From Megalopta genalis (lineage: Eukaryota; Arthropoda; Insecta; Hymenoptera; Halictidae): a DNA stretch of 64,000 bases. A model generated the notes under the pieces. That model had not been told where the DNA came from. It did not search any database and worked only from the letters and a program-made list of their open reading frames with translations. Positions 52,780-61,456 of the stretch are shown here, piece by piece (position 1 is the first letter of the stretch; each line of letters starts with the position of its first letter). A program made the translations under genes and the position numbers. The DNA lies in assembly GCF_051020955.1 (NCBI RefSeq), contig NW_027476187.1:124001-188000 (forward strand), written 5' to 3'.

Positions 52780-55210
52780 CGATTGTTTCGCATTCCTTCT
52801 ACTTCGCATTGATTTGAAGTTTGGATTAGAAGCTAACTCGATTGTTTCGCAATGCAGTTTATGCTAAATACATGTATAAAACATGTATTTGAAGCTAAAC
52901 CATTTATTTCGCATGTATTTGAAGCTAAGACTTATACTTTATATGAAATTGAAGCTAAATCATGTGTTTCGCTTGGATTTGAAGCTAACTCGTTTGTTTC
53001 GCATGCAGTTGAAGCTAAATCATGTATATCACAAAGTAATTGAAGCTAAACCATTCGTTTCGCATGGATTTGAATCTAAGCCTCCTACTTCGCATGAATT
53101 TGAATCTAAATCATGTGTTCCGCTTGCATTTGAAGCTAATTCGTTTGTTTCGCATGCAGTTGAACCTAAATTATGTATAAACAAGTATTTAAAGCTAAAC
53201 CATTTGCATCGCAAGGATTTGAAGCTAAACCATTTGATTCGCAAGAATTTGAAGCTAAATCATGTGTTTCGCTTGGATTTGAAGCTAACTCGTTCGTTTC
53301 GCATGCAGTTGAAGCTAAATCATGTATATCACAAGTATTTCAAGCTAAACCATTCGCTTCGCATGGATTTGAATCTAAGCCTCCTACGTCGCATGGTTTT
53401 GAAGCCTACTGGTTTGTTTCGCCTGCATTTGAAGCTAATTCATGTATATCACAAGTATTTGAAGCTAAACCATGTGTTTCGCATGGATTTGAAGCTAACT
53501 CGTTTTTTTTCGCCTGCATTTGAAGATAAATCGTGTATATCACAAGTATTTGAAGCTAAACCATTCGCTTCGCATGGATTTGAAGCAAAGCCTTCAACTT
53601 CGCATTGATTTGAAGCTAAATCATGTGTTTTGCTTGGATTTGAAGCTAACTCGATTGTTTCGCATTCCTTCTACTTCGCATTGATTTGAAGTTTGGATTA
53701 GAAGCTAACTCGATTGTTTCGCAATGCAGTTTATGCTAAATACATGTATAAAACATGTATTTGAAGCTAAACCATTTATTTCGCATGTATTTGAAGCTAA
53801 GACTTATACTTTATATGAATTTGAAGCTAAATCATGTGTTTCGCTTGGATTTGAAGCTAACTCGTTCGTTTCGCATGCAGTTGAAGCTAAATCATGTATA
53901 TCACAAGTATTTCAAGCTAAACCATTCGCTTCGCATGGATTTGAATCTAAGCCTCCTACGTCGCATGGTTTTGAAGCCTACTGGTTTGTTTCGCCTGCAT
54001 TTGAAGCTAATTCATGTATATCACAAGTATTTGAAGCTAAACCATGTGTTTCGCATGGATTTGAAGCTAACTCGTTTTTTTTCGCCTGCATTTGAAGATA
54101 AATCGTGTATATCACAAGTATTTGAAGCTAAACCATTCGCTTCGCATGGATTTGAAGCAAAGCCTTCAACTTCGCATTGATTTGAAGCTAAATCATGTGT
54201 TTTGCTTGGATTTGAAGCTAACTCGATTGTTTCGCATTCCTTCTACTTCGCATTGATTTGAAGTTTGGATTAGAAGCTAACTCGATTGTTTCGCAATGCA
54301 GTTTATGCTAAATACATGTATAAAACATGTATTTGAAGCTAAACCATTTATTTCGCATGTATTTGAAGCTAAGACTTATACTTTATATGAAATTGAAGCT
54401 AAATCATGTGTTTCGCTTGGATTTGAAGCTAACTCGTTTGTTTCGCATGCAGTTGAAGCTAAATCATGTATATCACAAAGTATTTGAAGCTAAACCATTC
54501 GTTTCGCATGGATTTGAATCTAAGCCTCCTACTTCGCATGAATTTGAATCTAAATCATGTGTTCCGCTTGCATTTGAAGCTAATTCGTTTGTTTCGCATG
54601 CAGTTGAACCTAAATTATGTATAAACAAGTATTTAAAGCTAAACCATTTGCATCGCAAGGATTTGAAGCTAAACCATTTGATTCGCAAGAATTTGAAGCT
54701 AAATCATGTGTTTCGCTTGGATTTGAAGCTAACTCGTTCGTTTCGCATGCAGTTGAAGCTAAATCATGTATATCACAAGTATTTCAAGCTAAACCATTCG
54801 CTTCGCATGGATTTGAATCTAAGCCTCCTACGTCGCATGGTTTTGAAGCCTACTGGTTTGTTTCGCCTGCATTTGAAGCTAATTCATGTATATCACAAGT
54901 ATTTGAAGCTAAACCATGTGTTTCGCATGGATTTGAAGCTAACTCGTTTTTTTTCGCCTGCATTTGAAGATAAATCGTGTATATCATAAGTATTTGAAGC
55001 TAAACCATTCGCTTCGCATGGATTTGAAGCAAAGCCTTCAACTTCGCATTGATTTGAAGCTAAATCATGTGTTTTGCTTGGATTTGAAGCTAACTCGATT
55101 GTTTCGCATTCCTTCTACTTCGCATTGATTTGAAGTTTGGATTAGAAGCTAACTCGATTGTTTCGCAATGCAGTTTATGCTAAATACATGTATAAAACAT
55201 GTATTTGAAG
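52780..55210 (+). repeat. 872/572/872-bp higher-order repeat with a junction signature and hairpin
   Basis: Landmarks at 52,883, 53,755, 54,327 and 55,199 give periods of 872, 572 and 872 bp; the short unit lacks 300 bp (10 monomers). Each copy begins with a phase-breaking junction, cgcattccttctacttcg followed by a truncated unit gaagtttggattag. Each also contains AAATACATGT, then a five-base ATAAA spacer, then ACATGTATTT: a perfect 10-bp inverted repeat at 52,866-52,890, 53,738-53,762, 54,310-54,334 and 55,182-55,206. Confidence 0.88.
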
Positions 55211-58200
55211 CTAAACCATTTATTTCGCATGTATTTGAAGCTAAGACTTATACTTTATATGAAATTGAAGCTAAATCATGTGTTTCGCTTGGATTTGAAG
55301 CTAACTCGTTTGTTTCGCATGCAGTTGAAGCTAAATCATGTATATCACAAAGTATTTGAAGCTAAACCATTCGTTTCGCATGCATTTGAATCTAAGCCTC
55401 CTACTTCGCATGAATTTGAAACTAAATCATGTGTTCCGCTTGCATTTGAAGCTAATTCGTTTGTTTCGCATGCAGTTGAACCTAAATTATGTATAAACAA
55501 GTATTTAAAGCTAAACCATTTGCATCGCAAGGATTTGAAGCTAAACCATTTGATTCGCAAGAATTTGAAGCTAAATCATGTGTTTCGCTTGGATTTGAAG
55601 CTAACTCGTTCGTTTCGCATGCAGTTGAAGCTAAATCATGTAAATCATAAGTATTTGAAGCTAAACCATGTGTTTCGCATGGATTTGAAGCTAACTCGTT
55701 TTTTTTCGCCTGCATTTGAAGATAAATCGTGTATATCACAAGTATTTGAAGCTAAACCATTCGCTTCGCATGGATTTGAAGCAAAGCCTTCAACTTCGCA
55801 TTGATTTGAAGATAAATCATATGTTTCGCTTGGATTTGAAGCTAACACGTTTGTTTCGCTTGCAGTTGAAGCTAAATCATGTATATCACAAGTATTTGAA
55901 GCTAAACCGTTCGTTTCGCATGGATTTGAATCTAAGCCTCCTACGTCGCATGAATTTGAATCTAAATCATGTGTTTCGCTTGCATTTGAAGCTAATTCGT
56001 TCGTTTCGCATGCAGTTGAAGCTAAATTATGTATAAACAAGTATTTGAAGCTAAACCATTTGCATAGCAAGGATTTGAAGCTAAACCATGTGATTCGCAA
56101 GAATTTGAAGCTAAATCATGTGTTTCGCTTGGATTTGAAGCTAACTCGTTTGTTTCGCATGCAGTTGAAGCTATATCGCTTATATTCGCAAGTATTTGAA
56201 ACCAAATCATTCGATTCGCATGAATTTGAGACTAGGGCTTCTACTTCGCATTGGTTTCAAGCTAAATCATGTGTTTCGCTTGGATTTGAAGCTAACTCGT
56301 TTGTTTCGCATGTAGTTGAAGCTAAATCATGTATATAACAAGTATTTTAATCTAAACCGTTCGTTTCGCATGGATTTGAATCTAAGACTCCTACGTCGCA
56401 TGAATTTGAATCTAAATCATGTGTTTCGCTTGGATTTGAAGCTAACTCGTTTGTTTCGCATGCAGTTAAAGCTAAATCATGTATATCACAAGTATTTGAA
56501 GCTAAACCGTTCGTTTCGCATGGATTTGAATCTAAGCCTCCTACGTCGCATGAATTTGAATCTAAATCATGTGTATCGCTTGGTTTTGAAGCCTACTGGT
56601 TTGTTTCGCCTGCATTTGAAGCTAATACATGTATATCACAAGTATTTGAAGCTGAACCATTTGTTTTGCATGAATATTAATCTGAACCATGTGTTTCGAA
56701 CGTATTTGAAGCTGAATTATGCGTTTCGCTTGCATTTGAAGCTAATTCGTTTCTTTCGCATGCAGTTGAAGATAAATCATGTAAATCACAAGTATTTGAA
56801 GCTAAACCATGTGTTTCGCATGGATTTGAAGCTAACTCGTTTTTTTCGCCTGCATTTGAAGATAAATCGTGTATATCACAAGTATTTGAAGCTAAACCAT
56901 TCGCTTCGCATGGATTTGAAGCAAAGCCTTCAACTTCGCATTGATTTGAAGATAAATCATGTGTTTCGCTTGGATTTGAAGCTAACACGGTTGTTTCGCA
57001 TGCAGTTGAAGCTAAAACATGTACATCACAAGTATCTGAATCTAAACCATCTGTTTCGCAAGAATGTGAAGCTATGAAACTAAACCATTTGTTTTGCATG
57101 AATATTAAGCTAAACCATGTGTTTCGAACGTATTTGAAGCTGAATTATGTGTTTCGCTTTGATTTAAAGCTAATTCCTTTTTTTCGCATGCAGTTGAAGC
57201 TGAATCATGTAAATCATAAGTATTTGAAGCTAAACCATTCGTTTCGCATGGACTTGAATCTAAGCCTCCTACTTCGCATGAATTTGAATCTAAATCATGT
57301 GTTTCGCTTGCATTTGAAGCTAATTCGTTTGTTTCGCATGCTGTTGAAGCTAAATTATGTATAAACAAGTATTTGAAGCTAAACCATTTGCATCGCAAGG
57401 ATTTGAAGCTAAACCATGTTATTCGCAAGAACTTGAGGCTAAATCATGTGTTTCGCTTGGATTTGAAGCTAAATCGTTTGTTTCGCATGCAGTTTAAGCT
57501 ATATCGCTTATATTCGCAAGTATTTGAAACCAAATCATTCGATTCGCATGAATTTGAAACTAGGGCTTCTACTTCGCATTGATTTCAAGCTAAATCATGT
57601 GTTTCGCTTGGATTTGAAGCTAAGCCTCCTACTTCGCATGAATTTGAATCTAAATCATGTGTATCGCTTGGTTTTGAAGCCTACTGGTTTGTTTCGCCTG
57701 CATTTGAAGCTAATTCATGTATATCACAAGTATTTGAAGCTGAACCATTTGTTTTGCATGAATATTAATCTGAACCATGTGTTTCGAACGTATATGAAGT
57801 TGAATTATGCGTTTCGCTTGCATTTGAAGCTAATTCGTTTCTTTCGCATGCAGTTGAAGATAAATCATGTAAATCACAAGTATTTGAAGCTAAACCATGT
57901 GTTTCGCATGGATTTGAAGCCAACTCGTTCTTTTTCGCCTGCATTTGAAGATAAATCGTGTATATCACAAGTATTTGAAGCTAAACCATTCGCTTCGCAT
58001 GGATTTGAAGCAAAGCCATCAACTTCGCATTGATTTCAAGATAAATCATGTGTTTCGCTTGGATTTGAAGCTAACACGTTTGTTTCGCATAAAGTTGAAG
58101 CTAAAACATGTACATCACAAGTATCTGAATCTAATCCATCTGTTTCGCAAGAATATGAAGCTATGAAGCTAATCCATGTGATTCGCATGAATTTGAAGCT

Positions 58201-58424
58201 AAACCGTTCGTTTCGCATGGATTTGAATCTAAGCCTCCTACGTCGCATGAATTTGAATCTAAATCATGTGTTTCGCTTGGATTTGAAGCTAACTCGTTTG
58301 TTTCGCATGCAGTTGAAGATAAATCATGTAAATCACAAGTATTTGAAGCAAAACCATGTGTTTCGCATGGATTTGAAGCTAACTCGTTTTTTTTTCGCCT
58401 GCTTTTGAAGATAAGTCGTGTATA

Positions 58425-61400
58425 TCACAAGTATTTGAAGCTAAACCAATCGCTTCGCATGGATTTGAAGCAAAGCCTTCAACTTCGCATTGATTTGAAG
58501 ATAAATCATGTGTTCCGCTTGGATTTGAAGCTAACTCGTTTGTTTCGCATGCAGTTGAAGCTAAATCATGTATATCACAAGTATTTGAAGCTAAACCGTT
58601 CGTTTCGCATGGATTTGTATCTAAGCCTCCTACGTCGCATGAATTTGAATCTAAATCATGTGTTTCGCTTGGATTTGAAGCTAACTCGTTTGTTTCGCAT
58701 GCAGTTGAAGCTAAATCATGTATATCACAAGTATTTGAAGCTAAACCGTTCGTTTCGCATGGATTTGAATCTAAGCCTCCTACGTCGCATGAATTTGAAT
58801 CTAAATCATGTGTTTCGCTTGGATTTGAAGCTAACTCGTTTGTTTCGCATGCAGTTGAAGCTAAATCATGTATATCACAAGTATTCGAAGCTAAACCATT
58901 TGTATCACATGGATTTGAAGCTAAGCCTTCTAATGCGCAATGATTCGAAGCTAAATCATGTGTTTTGCTTGGATTTGAAGCTAACTCGATTGTTTCGCAT
59001 TCCTTCTACTTCGAATTGATTTGAAGTTTGGATTAGAAGCTAACTCGATTGTTTCGCAATGCACTTTATGCTAAATCATGTATAAAACATGTATTTGAAG
59101 CTAAACCATTTGTTTTGCATGTATTTGAAGCTAAGACTTATACTTTGCATGAAATTGAAGCTAAATCATGTGTTTCGCTTGGATTTGAAGCTAACTCGTT
59201 AGTTTCGCATGCAGTTGAAGCTATATCGCTTATATTCGCAAGTATTTGAAGCCAAATCATACGTTCCGCATAAATTTGAAACTAAGGCAACTACTTCGCA
59301 TTGATTTGAAGCTAAATCATGTGTTTCGCTTGGATTTGAAGCTAACTCGTTTGTTTCGCATGCAGTTGAAGCTAAATCACGTATATCACAAGTATTTGAA
59401 GCTAAACCATTCGTTTCGCATGGATTTGAATCTAAGCCTCCTACTTCGCATGAATTTGAATCTAAATCATGTGTTTCGCTTGCATTTGAAGCTAATTCGT
59501 TTGTTTCGCATGCAGTTGAAGCTAAATTATGTATAAACAAGTATTTGAAGCTAAACCATTTGCATCGCAAGGATTTGAAGCTAAACCATGTGATTCGCAA
59601 GAATTTGAAGCTAAATCATGTGTTTCGCTTGGATTTGAAGCTAACTCGTTTGTTTCGCATGCAGTCGAAGCTAAATCATGTATATCACAAGTATTTGAAG
59701 CTAAACCGTTCGTTTCGCATGGATTTGAATCTAAGCCTCCTACGTCGCATGAATTTGAATCTAAATCATGTGTTTCACTTGGATTTGAAGCTAACTCGTT
59801 TGTTTCGCATGCAGTTGAATCTAAATCATGTATATCACAAGTATTTGAAGCTAAACCGTTCGTTTCGCATGGATTTGAATCTAAGCCTCCTACGTCGCAT
59901 GAATTTGAATCTAAATCATGTGTTTCGCTTGGATTTGAAGCTAACTCGTTTGTTTCGCATGCAGTTGAAGCTAAATCATGTATATCACAAGTATTCGAAG
60001 CTAAACCATTTGTATCACATGGATTTGAAGCTAAGCCTTCTAATGCGCAATGATTCGAAGCTAAATCATGTGTTTTGCTTGGATTTGAAGCTAACTCGAT
60101 TGTTTCGCATTCCTTCTACTTCGAATTGATTTGAAGTTTGGATTAGAAGCTAACTCGATTGTTTCGCAATGCACTTTATGCTAAATCATGTATAAAACAT
60201 GTATTTGAAGCTAAACCATTTGTTTTGCATGTATTTGAAGCTAAGACTTATACTTTGCATGAAATTGAAGCTAAATCATGTGTTTCGCTTGGATTTGAAG
60301 CTAACTCGTTAGTTTCGCATGCAGTTGAAGCTATATCGCTTATATTCGCAAGTATTTGAAGCCAAATCATTCGTTTCGCATAAATTTGAAACTAAGGCAA
60401 CTACTTCGCATTGATTTGAAGCTAAATCATGTGTTTCGCTTGGATTTGAAGCTAACTCGTTTGTTTCGCATGCAGTTGAAGCTAAATCATGTATATCACA
60501 AGTATTTGAAGCTAAACCGTTCGTTTCGCATGGATTTGAATCTAAGCCTCCTACGTCGCATGGATTTGAATCTAAATCATGTGTTTCGCTTGGATTTGAA
60601 GCTAACTCGTTAGTTTCGCATGCAGTTGAAGCTATATCGCTTATATTCGCAAGTATTTGAAGCCAAATCATTCGTTTCGCATAAATTTGAAACTAAGGCA
60701 ACTACTTCGCATTGATTTGAAGCTAAATCATGTGTTTCGCTTGGATTTGAAGCTAACTTGTTTGTTTCGCATGCAGTTGAAGCTAAATCATGTATATCAC
60801 AAGTATTTGAAGCTAAACCGTTCGTTTCGCATGGATTTGAATCTAAGCCTCCTACGTCGCATGAATTTGAATCTAAATCATGTGTTTCGCTTGGATTTGA
60901 AGCTAACTCGTTTGTTTCGCATGCAGTTTAAGCTAAATCATGTATATCATAAGTATTTGAAGCTAAACCGTTCGTTTCGCATGGATTTGAATCTAAGCCT
61001 CCTACGTCGCATGAATTTGAATCTAAATCATGTGTTTCGCTTGGATTTGAAGCTAACTCGTTTGTTTCGCATGCAGTTGAAGCTAAATCATGTATATCAC
61101 AAGTATTCGAAGCTAAACCATTTGTATCACATGGATTTGAAGCTAAGCCTTCTAATGCGCAATGATTCGAAGCTAAATCATGTGTTTTGCTTGGATTTGA
61201 AGCTAACTCGATTGTTTCGCATTCCTTCTACTTCGAATTGATTTGAAGTTTGGATTAGAAGCTAACTCGATTGTTTCGCAATGCACTTTATGCTAAATCA
61301 TGTATAAAACATGTATTTGAAGCTAAACCATTTATTTTGCGTGTATTTGAAGCTAAGACTTATACTTTGCATGAAATTGAAGCTAAATCATGTGTTTCGC

Positions 61401-61456
61401 TTGGATTTGAAGCTAACTCGTTTGTTTCGCATGCAGTTGAAGTTAAATCATGTATA
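58425..61456 (+). repeat. 3,032-bp higher-order repeat, copy 1
   Basis: Landmarks repeat at an offset of 3,032: 58,441/61,473, 59,049/62,081, 59,199/62,231, 60,159/63,191. Inside are sub-repeats of about 1,110 bp (59,049/60,159/61,271), each starting with the same junction as the 872-bp array. The junction carries diagnostic changes: ttcgaattg for ttcgcattg and gcactttatgc for gcagtttatgc. Here the hairpin is lost because the unit reads aaatcatgt instead of aaatacatgt. Confidence 0.88.
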
